DNA of 64,000 nucleotides from Tersicoccus phoenicis (GTDB lineage Bacteria > Actinomycetota > Actinomycetes > Actinomycetales > Micrococcaceae), in the NCBI RefSeq assembly GCF_001968835.1, contig NZ_MRDE01000076.1, positions 62,001 to 126,000 of the forward strand, in the 5' to 3' direction. The translations under genes and the position numbers were made by a program. Shown piece after piece: positions 54,410-63,929 of this stretch; positions within the stretch are counted from its first letter, which is position 1, and every line of letters starts with the position of its first letter. The notes beneath the pieces are model-generated. The model was not told the origin of the DNA, did no database searches, and was given only the letters and a program-made list of their open reading frames with translations.

Positions 54410-54470
54410 CGTGGCCGGACCACAGACCCACCGGAATATCCGGGTCGGACCACGCGAGAGGACGGATGCG

Positions 54471-55652
54471 ATGAGCTCGACGACGACCGAACAGGACCTG
54501 GCTTCGCTCGACTGGACCCGGCGGCTGATCGCGGTCGACACCACCAGTCGCAACTCCAACCTCGAGCTGATCGACCTGGTGGCCGCCGAGGTGCGCCGGC
54601 TCGGTGTCGAGCCCCTCCTCGTGCCGAACGAGGACGGCGCCAAGGCCAATCTGTTCGCCACCTTCCCGGCCGCCGACGGCAGCACCGACGGTGGCATCGT
54701 GATCTCCGGGCACACCGACGTCGTGCCGGTGGACGGTCAGGACTGGTTCTCCGACCCCTTCAGCGCACAGATCCGCGACGGACGATTGTACGGTCGTGGC
54801 GCCGCGGACATGAAGAGCTACATCGGGGCCGCGCTGACCCTGCTGCCGCGTCTGGCGGAGGCCGACCTCTCCACTCCGGTGCATCTGGCCCTGAGCTACG
54901 ACGAGGAGATCGGCTGCGTGGGCGGCGGCCGGCTGGTCGCCGAACTCGAGCGGCGCGGCATCCGGCCCGAGTTCTGCATCGTCGGGGAACCCACCAGCAT
55001 GCGGGTGATCGCCGAGCACAAGTCCGTCAACGTGTTCCGGGCGACGTTCACCGGGGTCGCCGCCCACTCCTCACTCACGCCCGACGGCGTCAACGCCATC
55101 CACCACGCCTCCCGGTTCGCCGTGGCGTTCGCGGAGATGGTCGACGGCTGGCGGGAGAACGGGCCGTTCGATCCCGGCTACGTCGTGCCGTTCAGCACCG
55201 GCGGGGTGAACCTCGTCCACGGCGGCATCGCGTCGAACACGGTGCCGGACCGGTGCGTGCTCGAGTTCGAGTTCCGCAGTGTCGCCGCCGTCGACGCCGC
55301 CGAGGTGACGTCGCGGGTGCGCGCCGCCCTGGCCGAGATCGACGCCCGGATGCGGGCCGAGGACCCGCGGGCCGGGGTCGCCGTCGAGGTGATCGGCCAG
55401 GTGCCGGGCCTGCGCACCCCGCCGGGCAGCGCCGTCCTCGGCCTCGGCGCCGACCTCGGCGGCCTGCCGAGCGAGGAGAAGGTCACGTACGGCACCGAGG
55501 CGGGCCAGTTCACCGGCATCGGCATCGGCACCATCGTGTGCGGGCCCGGCGACATCGCCCAGGCGCACACCGCCGACGAGTGGATCGAACTCGATCAGAT
55601 CGCCGCTTGCGAGAAGTTCTTCGACGCCCTGCTCGCCCGCGTCACGGCCTGA
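54471..55652 (+). CDS. argE: Acetylornithine deacetylase (M20 family)
   Basis: 393 residues. M20 metal-binding motifs: ISGHTDVVPVDGQDW with the first His and Asp, LYGRGAADMKSYIGAAL with the bridging Asp, the catalytic Glu pair in SYDEEIGCVGGG, VGEPTS, and a C-terminal AQAHTADEWIELDQ histidine. Best fit is ArgE, removing acetyl from N2-acetylornithine; succinyl-diaminopimelate desuccinylase is an alternative. ATG 54471 has GAGAGGACG upstream. It is alone, with no other arginine genes nearby. Confidence 0.85.
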   Translation: MSSTTTEQDLASLDWTRRLIAVDTTSRNSNLELIDLVAAEVRRLGVEPLLVPNEDGAKANLFATFPAADGSTDGGIVISGHTDVVPVDGQDWFSDPFSAQIRDGRLYGRGAADMKSYIGAALTLLPRLAEADLSTPVHLALSYDEEIGCVGGGRLVAELERRGIRPEFCIVGEPTSMRVIAEHKSVNVFRATFTGVAAHSSLTPDGVNAIHHASRFAVAFAEMVDGWRENGPFDPGYVVPFSTGGVNLVHGGIASNTVPDRCVLEFEFRSVAAVDAAEVTSRVRAALAEIDARMRAEDPRAGVAVEVIGQVPGLRTPPGSAVLGLGADLGGLPSEEKVTYGTEAGQFTGIGIGTIVCGPGDIAQAHTADEWIELDQIAACEKFFDALLARVTA

Positions 55653-55788
55653 GCACACCGACCACACCGAGCGCCGTCCCACCCGGGACCGCCACCGTCG
55701 GCAAGGAGCCGTCATGCAGCACGATCCCTCGCCCGCCGGCCTCACGGGCACGGCGGCACCCGCGAGGGCGGGACGATCCGGGAACGGC

Positions 55789-55823
55789 GAAGCGCCGCAC
55801 TCCGGGAAGGAGTGCGGCGCTTC
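55789..55823. terminator. Bidirectional terminator between argE-like and rpf
   Basis: Perfect 15-bp stem: GAAGCGCCGCACTCC at 55789-55803, loop GGGAA, complement at 55809-55823. It sits between two convergent genes. Confidence 0.8.
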
Positions 55824-55861
55824 GGCCGACGGGTCCCGTCGAGGACGGGAATGCCGGGTGA

Positions 55862-57114
<1,253 letters not shown>

Positions 57115-57744
57115 ATGACCCCGACGCACGCAGTGACGTGGCCGGCCGGCCGACTGGTGATCCTGGCCGGTGACGCGCGTGAGACGGAGGCCGCGTGGCT
57201 GCCGACGCTGCTGGCCGCCGTCCGCTCTCCCGGTTCGCGGCCCGAGGTGGAACGAGTGGCACCGGATATCGTCGACGATCTACTGGCCCGCCGGCGTCGG
57301 CTCCGTGAGTTGCTGGACGACATGGACGAGGCCACCTATGTGATCGCCTTCAACAGTGGCTGCGCCACGGTCCTGGAACATCTCGAGTCCCGCGCCGACG
57401 ACTGGCGGTTGGGCGGTCTGCTGCTGTACTTCGACCGGGCTTTCGCTGCCAACCGTGCCACCACGGGCGCACAGCCCGTGCTGACGCCCGCCCTGGCCGC
57501 CTTGCGCGCCCGGGTGACCCGGCGGATCGTCGCGAGCGCTCCCGGTCGCACCCGGGTCCCCGCGGGAGCCGCGGCGGAGCTCGCCCGGCTGTTCGGGGCC
57601 GAGTACCACGCCCTTGCGGCTCCGCCGGTGGGGCATGATTCCCGGGCCGGCGGCGCTGCCGCCCTGGCCCCTCTGGTATCCCGGCTCACCGCACCGGAGG
57701 ACGACACCCGCGGTGCACCGGAGCGCGGAGCGCCGGGTGTCTGA
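57115..57744 (+). CDS. Possible RBBP9-like serine hydrolase, unknown
   Basis: 209 residues, not firmly recognised. The order of a leading beta strand (GRLVILAGDARETEAAWLP), helix, and then YVIAFNSGCATVLEHL resembles an alpha/beta hydrolase in which NSGC would hold the nucleophile serine. A late VGHD could supply histidine. The tail is Ala/Glu/Arg-rich. It overlaps or abuts the glycosylase gene. Could equally be a non-enzymatic protein. Confidence 0.5.
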   Translation: MTPTHAVTWPAGRLVILAGDARETEAAWLPTLLAAVRSPGSRPEVERVAPDIVDDLLARRRRLRELLDDMDEATYVIAFNSGCATVLEHLESRADDWRLGGLLLYFDRAFAANRATTGAQPVLTPALAALRARVTRRIVASAPGRTRVPAGAAAELARLFGAEYHALAAPPVGHDSRAGGAAALAPLVSRLTAPEDDTRGAPERGAPGV

Positions 57745-57748
57745 ACCG

Positions 57749-58339
57749 ATGACGGACGTCGTGATCGGCTCCGACGGCCTGGCACGTCCGCGCTGGGCCG
57801 CTGTCGACGCACTCCTGCAGGAGTACTACGACAGCGAATGGGGCATGCCGGTGCGGGACGAGCGCGGCCTGTTCGAACGGTTGAGTCTGGAGGCCTTCCA
57901 GTCCGGGCTGTCCTGGGCCACCATCCTGCGGAAGCGGCCGGCCTTCCGGGCGGCGTTCGCCGACTTCGAGCCCGACGCCGTCGCGGCCTTCGGTGCGTCC
58001 GAGGTCGACCGGCTACTGGCCGATCCGGGCATCGTGCGCAACCGCGCGAAGATCCTGGCCACCATCGGCAACGCGCGGGCCACGGTGGCGCTGCGTGCGG
58101 ACGGCGGTCTCGCGCCTCTGATCTGGTCCTTCCAGCCCGAGGCCACCCCCCGGCCGCGAACGCTTGCCGAGATCCCCACCAGCTCGGCCGAGTCGCGGTC
58201 GCTCTCCACCGCACTGCGGGCGCGCGGCTTCCGCTTCGTGGGGCCGACGACGATGTTCGCGCTGATGGAGGCGGTCGGCATGGTGGACACCCACCTGATC
58301 AGCAGCCATCGACGCGGCGCGTCCGGCGTCTGGACCTGA
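57749..58339 (+). CDS. DNA-3-methyladenine glycosylase I-like protein lacking zinc ligands
   Basis: 196 residues from ATG 57749; GTG 57737, overlapping the upstream gene, is an alternative. TAG-family features: EYYDSEWGMPVRDERGLFE, LEAFQSGLSWATILRKRPAF with the catalytic Glu E48, GIVRNRAKILATIGNA and a GFRFVGPTTMFALMEAVGMV segment. Typical TAG has an N-terminal Cys, YHD and a C-terminal HxxxC binding zinc. Here the Cys is absent, His is Tyr (Y27), and the end reads HLISSHRR, with Ser for Cys. It would remove 3-methyladenine from DNA if active; divergence raises doubt. Confidence 0.8.
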   Translation: MTDVVIGSDGLARPRWAAVDALLQEYYDSEWGMPVRDERGLFERLSLEAFQSGLSWATILRKRPAFRAAFADFEPDAVAAFGASEVDRLLADPGIVRNRAKILATIGNARATVALRADGGLAPLIWSFQPEATPRPRTLAEIPTSSAESRSLSTALRARGFRFVGPTTMFALMEAVGMVDTHLISSHRRGASGVWT

Positions 58340-58390
58340 CGGCGCCGCGTCCCGGGCCAGCCAGAGCGCGCCGCGGGATCGCCCCGAGCG

Positions 58391-59002
58391 TCACTGCACC
58401 CGCTCGGTGCGGGAGAGCCGTGCCCGCGCCCCACTGCTGATCCGGATCAGCACCGGCTCCCGGGTGCCGGTGAGCAGGTCGAGTCCGGTGACGAGGTCGC
58501 GCGCGGTGCCCAGGGTGTCGCCCAATCGGGCGCCCTTGCGCACCTGCAACCGGAGGTTCAGCCCGTCCGCCCGCCCCGCCTTCCAGGTACTGACCTGCGC
58601 GGAGAGCACCTGGTCCTCGTGTTCGAGGGCCTGCTCGACGGCGTCCGCGACCAAGGAGGTGCGGATCCGTGTGTGGCCGGGCAGGTCGCCGTCGTGAAAG
58701 GCGATCGCCACCTGATTTGTCCGCCCTCCCCCTTGGGAGAAGATCCAGACCAGCATCAGGATCACCGCCGCGATGAGCACGACGAGCACGGCGACGGAGA
58801 TCCAACTGACGTCGCCGCCCGGCGTCGGTGTCGACCGCACCAGGCCGGTCAGGCCGTCCCAGAGCTGCTCACCGACGATCAGCCAGCCCCGCGACACGGC
58901 GGCGCTGAACCCGGCGACCGTGACCAGCGCACCGACCGCGAGCAGCACGAGTCCGACGAGCGCGAGCAGAACCCGGTTGAGACCGCGCGGGGTGCTTCTC
59001 AC
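58391..59002 (-). CDS. AmaP-like alkaline-shock membrane anchor protein
   Basis: 203 residues from GTG 59002, overlapping the previous stop by 4 nt. Two membrane helices (~11-33 and ~70-90), a Gly-rich loop, then a soluble alpha/beta domain. This is the layout of AmaP, which ties Asp23 to the membrane. Last gene in the five-gene Asp23 operon. Confidence 0.7.
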   Translation of the reverse strand: MRSTPRGLNRVLLALVGLVLLAVGALVTVAGFSAAVSRGWLIVGEQLWDGLTGLVRSTPTPGGDVSWISVAVLVVLIAAVILMLVWIFSQGGGRTNQVAIAFHDGDLPGHTRIRTSLVADAVEQALEHEDQVLSAQVSTWKAGRADGLNLRLQVRKGARLGDTLGTARDLVTGLDLLTGTREPVLIRISSGARARLSRTERVQ

Positions 59003-59580
59003 ACCCCCACCGCCCCGCGCGTGGCGACCGTCACGGCCACCGCGGGCATCGGCTCCAGGCCGGCGGCGTCGAGTTCGCCCACGACCGCTCGGCGCACCGC
59101 TTCGTCGTCGACAGGGAGCCCGGAGGTGGGATGCACCTGCACCTCGATGGACCTGCGGGACGCCCAGGTGTGCACCTGATCCACGGAGACGGCCGCAGCG
59201 GTCCGGGCGACCCGGGACGCCGCCGAGGCGACCACCTCGTAGTCGACGATGATCGCGCTGCGCTCGTCCGCGACGGCGTAACGGGGCCGGTTCCCGGGCA
59301 GGACGGCGAGGGCAAGGACCAGCAGTCCCAGCAAGGCGATGAGCAGGCCGACGACGACCAGCACCGCCCCGGGCGCCTGCCGCGGCAGATCCACCAACCA
59401 CGGACCGATCATCACCGGGGAGGCGAGGATCGGGGGAGCCCCCGCCACGGAGAGCACCGTCTCCAGGAACAGCCACAGCAGCACCACCAGAACCAGAGTG
59501 GCCGTGACGATGGACGGGAGGCTGCGGGATGAATGCGTCTCACGGCGCAGCAATCGCCGGGTGCGGCGATCCGCCGTCAC
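58999..59580 (-). CDS. DUF6286-type membrane protein
   Basis: 193 residues from GTG 59580 (GTGA overlap with the upstream stop). An Arg-rich leader, two membrane helices (~22-45 and ~70-95), then a soluble domain (IIVDYEVVASAASRVARTAA). It resembles AmaP-related proteins found beside Asp23 genes in streptomycetes. Role unknown, probably an envelope-stress complex. Confidence 0.65.
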   Translation of the reverse strand: MTADRRTRRLLRRETHSSRSLPSIVTATLVLVVLLWLFLETVLSVAGAPPILASPVMIGPWLVDLPRQAPGAVLVVVGLLIALLGLLVLALAVLPGNRPRYAVADERSAIIVDYEVVASAASRVARTAAAVSVDQVHTWASRRSIEVQVHPTSGLPVDDEAVRRAVVGELDAAGLEPMPAVAVTVATRGAVGV

Positions 59581-59969
59581 CGCGGCCGTCCCTGCGGTGG
59601 CCGGTGGATACCAGTGAGGTCGACGTCGACGCGGCCGACGACCGCACCGGTGAGTTCGCACGACCGCCGGGCGATGACACTGCGGGCAGCCTCGGCGCGC
59701 TGCATCAGCGTGCTCCGGTCGCGACTCGACGTCGTGTGCTCGCGGGCCAGGGACAGCAGCGGGGGTGCCGATACGGGCAGGGCGACCTGCAGATGCAGGC
59801 GACCGCCGTCGTCCAGCAGTCGGGTGCGCACCGTGGAGACCGGCACGCCGAACTCCTCTGCGGCAACGATCGTCACCACCCGGGAGATGGCCTGCTGGGT
59901 GACCCGCGTGTGACCGGGCGGTACCCCGACGGCCGCCCGGTCATCGGTCACCGTCCCTGCGTCGGTCAT
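59577..59969 (-). CDS. Asp23-like protein, short divergent form
   Basis: 130 residues, ATG 59969, overlapping the DUF2273 stop by 4 nt. A VTQQAISRVVTIVAAEEF segment and an LHLQVALPV segment resemble one half of the Asp23/Gls24 fold. Soluble. Second Asp23-type gene in the operon. Confidence 0.6.
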   Translation of the reverse strand: MTDAGTVTDDRAAVGVPPGHTRVTQQAISRVVTIVAAEEFGVPVSTVRTRLLDDGGRLHLQVALPVSAPPLLSLAREHTTSSRDRSTLMQRAEAARSVIARRSCELTGAVVGRVDVDLTGIHRPPQGRPR

Positions 59970-60157
59970 GAGGAGGAGCGCTTGCCGCGCAGGGAGTCGG
60001 CGACGGCGCGCAGGTCCAGGCGGCCCTCCGCGACCCGGCCGGCGACGGCGCCGACGAGCATGAACACCGCGGTGAGCAGGAAACCCCAGAATCCCCACGC
60101 GAGGACGACGATGGCCAGGGTGGCACCGACGGCAAGGCCGGTCACGGTCGGACTCAT
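59966..60157 (-). CDS. DUF2273-like small membrane protein
   Basis: 63 residues with two close hydrophobic helices (SPTVTGLAVGATLAIVVLAW and GFLLTAVFMLVGAVAG) and a basic tail. Matches the small DUF2273 proteins that accompany Asp23. Overlaps both neighbours by 4 nt. Confidence 0.7.
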   Translation of the reverse strand: MSPTVTGLAVGATLAIVVLAWGFWGFLLTAVFMLVGAVAGRVAEGRLDLRAVADSLRGKRSSS

Positions 60158-60642
60158 GAGAGGCGTCGCTCCTTCGGCTCGGAGTGGGCTGGCCCGGCCG
60201 GTGTGCGGTCGAGCGCGGGGACGTCGACGTCCGTGATGGTCACATTCACCTCGGCGACGTCCTTGCCGATCAGCCCTTCGACAGCATCGTAGACCGCAGC
60301 ACGGACGTTCCGGGCGATGTCCTGCAGCGGCCACGGGTAGCCGGCTACCAGGGTGACGGTGACCGCGACCTGTCGCTCACCGGTCTCCACGGAGATGCCC
60401 TGGGCATGGTCGGCCTGACCCACGGCCTCACGGAGCTGACCGAAGGTCCGCGCGGCGCTGCTGCCCAGGGCGTGTACCCCGGGAACCTGGCGGACGGCGA
60501 CCCCGATGACTCGGGCGATCGCGGTCTCGGACACGGTGGTGGTGCCGCGCTGACGCTCGGTGACGACGGGCGGAACCGCGGGCGCGGGAATCACCGCCCC
60601 CGCACGCTGGTCGATCGTGGGCTCCTGCTCGGGATGACTCAC
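60154..60642 (-). CDS. Asp23/Gls24 family envelope-stress protein
   Basis: 162 residues, GTG start 60642. The Asp23 domain is clear: TVSETAIARVIGVAVRQVPG, VAVTVTLVAGYPWPLQDIAR and VEGLIGKDVAEVNVTITDVD. First gene of the five-gene operon of 4-nt-overlapped genes. In Staphylococcus Asp23 forms a sheet under the membrane via AmaP; here the role is inferred. Confidence 0.85.
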   Translation of the reverse strand: MSHPEQEPTIDQRAGAVIPAPAVPPVVTERQRGTTTVSETAIARVIGVAVRQVPGVHALGSSAARTFGQLREAVGQADHAQGISVETGERQVAVTVTLVAGYPWPLQDIARNVRAAVYDAVEGLIGKDVAEVNVTITDVDVPALDRTPAGPAHSEPKERRLS

Positions 60643-60727
60643 GTGCCCTCCTCTGTCCGGCCGTGGCCGTGCGGCGATGGCCCCACGTTAGCCGTGGTCT
60701 CGAGTACTCCTGGTCGGCCGACCGGCT

Positions 60728-61024
60728 TCAGCCGCGCCAGCGGGTCGTCATGAGGAACCCCACCATGGCGATGCCGAACCCGACCACGATGTTCCAGCCA
60801 CCGATCGTTGGTATCGGCCACTGGCCGAGCGTGGCGTAGAAGACGATCACCCACAGCAGGCCGAGCACCATCAGGGTCACCATCAGCACCTTGTACCAGG
60901 TGGGGTTCGGGCCGCTCCGGCGAGCCTCGGCGCGCGCGGCGCGCTCACGCTTCCGTTCGCGGACCTGCTCCGCCGCGGCGCGGCGCGCCGGGTCGCCGCT
61001 CCGGCTTGCTTCGGACTCGGCCAC
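60728..61024 (-). CDS. crgA: Cell division protein CrgA
   Basis: 98 residues from GTG 61024 with GAGGAG just upstream. An Arg/Glu/Ala-rich cytosolic N-terminus, then PNPTWYKVLMVTLMVLGLLW and WNIVVGFGIAMVGFLMTTRW, the two CrgA helices. Works in the division or elongation complex with FtsZ and penicillin-binding proteins. Its place before pabA-pknB is conserved. Confidence 0.94.
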   Translation of the reverse strand: MAESEASRSGDPARRAAAEQVRERKRERAARAEARRSGPNPTWYKVLMVTLMVLGLLWVIVFYATLGQWPIPTIGGWNIVVGFGIAMVGFLMTTRWRG

Positions 61025-61238
61025 ATCTCCTCCTCGGGTGGTTCTTACCGCCGTCGCTCGCGCGGACCCCCTCGGTCCGCCGCGCTGATCCCGCTGCACT
61101 CGCTCAACTGACCAGTCTAGCCAACCTGGCCCGCTGGCCGGGTGGAGCGCGACGCCGGCTGGCGTGGATCGGCGGGGCGTGCTTGTCTGGTCGGGCGGCC
61201 GCGTGGCCGCGCCATCACCTCGCGAAGGAACCACGCCG

Positions 61239-61877
61239 ATGAGCACCCGCATCCTCGTCATCGACAATTACGACAGTTTCGTCTACACGCTCGTGGGCTA
61301 TCTGCAGCAGCTGGGTGCCCAGACCGTGGTCGTCCGCAACGACGACGTCGACCTCGCCGAGGCGACCCGGATGGCGGAGGAGCGAGACGGCGTGCTGGTC
61401 TCGCCCGGACCGGGTACGCCGGCGGACGCGGGATTCTGCGTGGACCTGATCCGCTGGTGTGGGGATCACGGCAAGCCGATGCTCGGGGTGTGCCTGGGCC
61501 ATCAGGCCCTCGCGGAGGCCTACGGCGGCACGGTCGGCCACGCCACCGAGTTGATGCACGGCAAGACGTCGCAGGTGGACCACGACGGCGCGACGGTCTT
61601 CGCCGGCCTGCCCAGCCCGCTGACCGCCACCCGGTATCACTCCCTGGCGGCGGACGCCGCGACCGTGCCCGACGTCCTCGAGGTCACGGCGACCACGCCG
61701 AGCGGCATCGTCATGGGGCTGGCGCACCGCACGGCCCCTCTGTGGGGCGTGCAGTTCCATCCGGAGTCGGTCCTCACCGAAGGCGGCTACCAGATGCTCG
61801 GGACCTGGCTGGAGTCGATCGGCCTGGCAGGTGCCGCCGAACGCGCCGCGGGACTGAGCCCCCTGATCACCCCGTGA
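61239..61877 (+). CDS. pabA: Glutamine amidotransferase, aminodeoxychorismate/anthranilate synthase component II
   Basis: 212-residue class I glutamine amidotransferase. Catalytic Cys C85 in GVCLGHQAL, with H174 and E176 in GVQFHPESV; the oxyanion loop is SPGPGTP. It supplies ammonia to the chorismate-using partner for p-aminobenzoate or anthranilate. The location beside pknB and crgA matches actinobacterial pabA/trpG. CGAAGGAACC precedes the ATG. Confidence 0.92.
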   Translation: MSTRILVIDNYDSFVYTLVGYLQQLGAQTVVVRNDDVDLAEATRMAEERDGVLVSPGPGTPADAGFCVDLIRWCGDHGKPMLGVCLGHQALAEAYGGTVGHATELMHGKTSQVDHDGATVFAGLPSPLTATRYHSLAADAATVPDVLEVTATTPSGIVMGLAHRTAPLWGVQFHPESVLTEGGYQMLGTWLESIGLAGAAERAAGLSPLITP

Positions 61878-61967
61878 GCCGATCGGCGCACGACGACGCA
61901 TTGCCACCAGACTCGTCCTTCGCCACGATCAACGCGACAATCGACGAGTAAGGCGGCAATCGGAGGT

Positions 61968-63929
61968 CTAGCGGCGGGGACTGCTGGGACTGCTCGCCGT
62001 CGGACTGGGGCGCGGACTGGACGTCGGGCTGGGGCTGGGGCTGCTCGCCGTCGGGCTGGGGCTCGGACTGGACGTCGGGCTGGGACCGGAACCCGGGCCG
62101 CTGGCACTGGGTGACGGCGACGGCGTCGGCTGTGCCGGGGCGCGGGCCACCGTGATCGTGACGGTCGACCCCTGATCGACGTTGCCGTTGGCCGGCGCGG
62201 ACTGACCGGTGACGGTGCCGGGCTTGACGACGCTGTTGTCCGCGGCCTTCACCGTCACCGGGAGTGCGACGTCCGCAGCGGCGAGCTGCTCACGCGCCTG
62301 CGCCTCGGTCAGTCCCACCAGTTGGGGCATGGTGACCTTACCGGTGGAGACCACGAGGTCGACCCTGCTCCCCGCGGGTACCTTCTTGCCGAGGGACGGC
62401 ACCGTATCGATCAGGGCCCCGCCGCTGACCGTCGCACTGTTCTTGAAGACGGTCTGCACCGGGTCGAGGCCGAGCTGGCGCAGTTGGTCCCTGACCTGGT
62501 CCGCCGAGCGGCCGGCGAGGTTCTCGGGCAAGGCGACGCTCGCCGGCCCGCTGGAGATGACGAGTACCACCGGGGTGCCCGGATTCACCCGGGCGCCGGT
62601 CCCGGGCTCGGTGCGGATGGCATAGCCGTCCTTGACGGTCGTGCTGTTCGCTCGCTCCGGCCGGATGCGCAGGTCGGCGTTGGCCAGAGCGGTGGACGCG
62701 TCGGCCTGGCTCAGGTTGGCCACCGCGGGCACGGCGACCGTGGTCGGCGGCGCGGGCCGGGCGGCGAGGATGTTGGTGAAGTAGACGGCGACGGCGCCGA
62801 GCACGAGGACGAGCGCGACGATGCCGGTGATCAGCCACGCCCGACGGCGAGCCCGGGTCTCCGGGTGCACGTCGTCGTTCGTGCCGACACCGAACACCAG
62901 CGGCTCGGGGGTGGCGGTTGCGCCGGGGGTGGGTACCGCCGTCCGGGGCAGGGCTGCCGTCGCCGGTGCCTCGTTCGGGCCGGCTGTCGGTGCCGCGGCG
63001 AGCCGGCGGGTGCCGCGCGGCAGCAGTTCGGTCGCGAAGGAGTCGGCGTGGCTCCCGGAGCCGGCACCGGCTCCGAGATCGTGGCCGGCAGTCGCGCGCA
63101 GTGCCTCCCGGAACGCGCCGGCGTCCTGGAAGCGATCCCGTCGGTCCTTCTGCAGGGCGCGTCCGAGCACGGCGTCGAGGGCGGGCGAGACGTCGGGGTT
63201 GACGGTGCTGGCCGCGGGGGGCAGTTCGCGGACGTGCTGGTAGGCGACGGAGACGGCGGAGTCACCCTGGAACGGGGGCCGGCCGGTGAGCATCTCGTAG
63301 ACCAGGCAGGCGGCCGAGTACAGGTCGCTGCGCGCATCCACCCGCTCTCCCCGGGCCTGCTCGGGCGAGAGGTAGGCGGCGGTGCCGAGGACGGCCTGGG
63401 TCTGGGTGAGGGTCGCCGAGGTATCCTCCAGTGCGCGCGCGATACCGAAGTCCATCACCTTGACGGTGCCCTCGTCCGTGACCATCACGTTGGCCGGCTT
63501 GATGTCCCGATGCACGATGCCGACGTCGTGACTGTACTGCAGCGCGGCCAGGACACCGTCGGCGTGGCGCAGCGCGATGTCGATGGTCAGCCGCTGGTCG
63601 GTGATCAGCTGGCGGACGGTGTGCCCGGTGACGTACTCCATCACGATGAACGGCGCCGAGACCGTGCGACCGGCGGCGTCGACGAGCCGTTCCTCGCCGG
63701 TGTCGAAGATGCCGACGATGTTCGGATGGTTCAGGGCGGCGACCGCCTGGGCTTCACGGCGGAATCGCGACTGGAAACTCGGGTCACGAGCCAGATCGGA
63801 CCGGAGCAGCTTGATCGCGACCGGCCGTCCGAGGCGGGTGTCGTGCCCGGCGTGGACGTCGGCCATGCCGCCGCGTCCGATCAGCCCGTCGACCCGGTAG
63901 CGGTCGCTGAGCAGCCGTGCTTCGCTCAC
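61968..63929 (-). CDS. pknB: Ser/Thr protein kinase PknB with PASTA domains
   Basis: 653 residues, GTG start. Kinase domain at ~8-275: G-loop IGRGGMADV, ATP lysine K40, catalytic HRDIKPANV with D142, DFG at 160, and activation loop TLTQTQAVLGTAAYLSPEQA. A juxtamembrane linker (~275-365) is Ala/Pro/Thr-rich and a transmembrane helix is at ~366-388. Three extracellular PASTA domains (~398-597) bind muropeptides or lipid II; mycobacterial PknB has four. A Ser/Pro-rich tail (~598-653) is extra. Controls cell-wall growth and division. Confidence 0.97.
   Translation of the reverse strand: MSEARLLSDRYRVDGLIGRGGMADVHAGHDTRLGRPVAIKLLRSDLARDPSFQSRFRREAQAVAALNHPNIVGIFDTGEERLVDAAGRTVSAPFIVMEYVTGHTVRQLITDQRLTIDIALRHADGVLAALQYSHDVGIVHRDIKPANVMVTDEGTVKVMDFGIARALEDTSATLTQTQAVLGTAAYLSPEQARGERVDARSDLYSAACLVYEMLTGRPPFQGDSAVSVAYQHVRELPPAASTVNPDVSPALDAVLGRALQKDRRDRFQDAGAFREALRATAGHDLGAGAGSGSHADSFATELLPRGTRRLAAAPTAGPNEAPATAALPRTAVPTPGATATPEPLVFGVGTNDDVHPETRARRRAWLITGIVALVLVLGAVAVYFTNILAARPAPPTTVAVPAVANLSQADASTALANADLRIRPERANSTTVKDGYAIRTEPGTGARVNPGTPVVLVISSGPASVALPENLAGRSADQVRDQLRQLGLDPVQTVFKNSATVSGGALIDTVPSLGKKVPAGSRVDLVVSTGKVTMPQLVGLTEAQAREQLAAADVALPVTVKAADNSVVKPGTVTGQSAPANGNVDQGSTVTITVARAPAQPTPSPSPSASGPGSGPSPTSSPSPSPTASSPSPSPTSSPRPSPTASSPSSPRR
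61990..62090. repeat. 51-bp tandem duplication in pknB tail
   Basis: Two copies, 61990-62040 and 62041-62090, each starting CTGCTCGCCGTCGG and differing at a few bases; they code for the Ser/Pro-rich tail of PknB. Confidence 0.75.
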
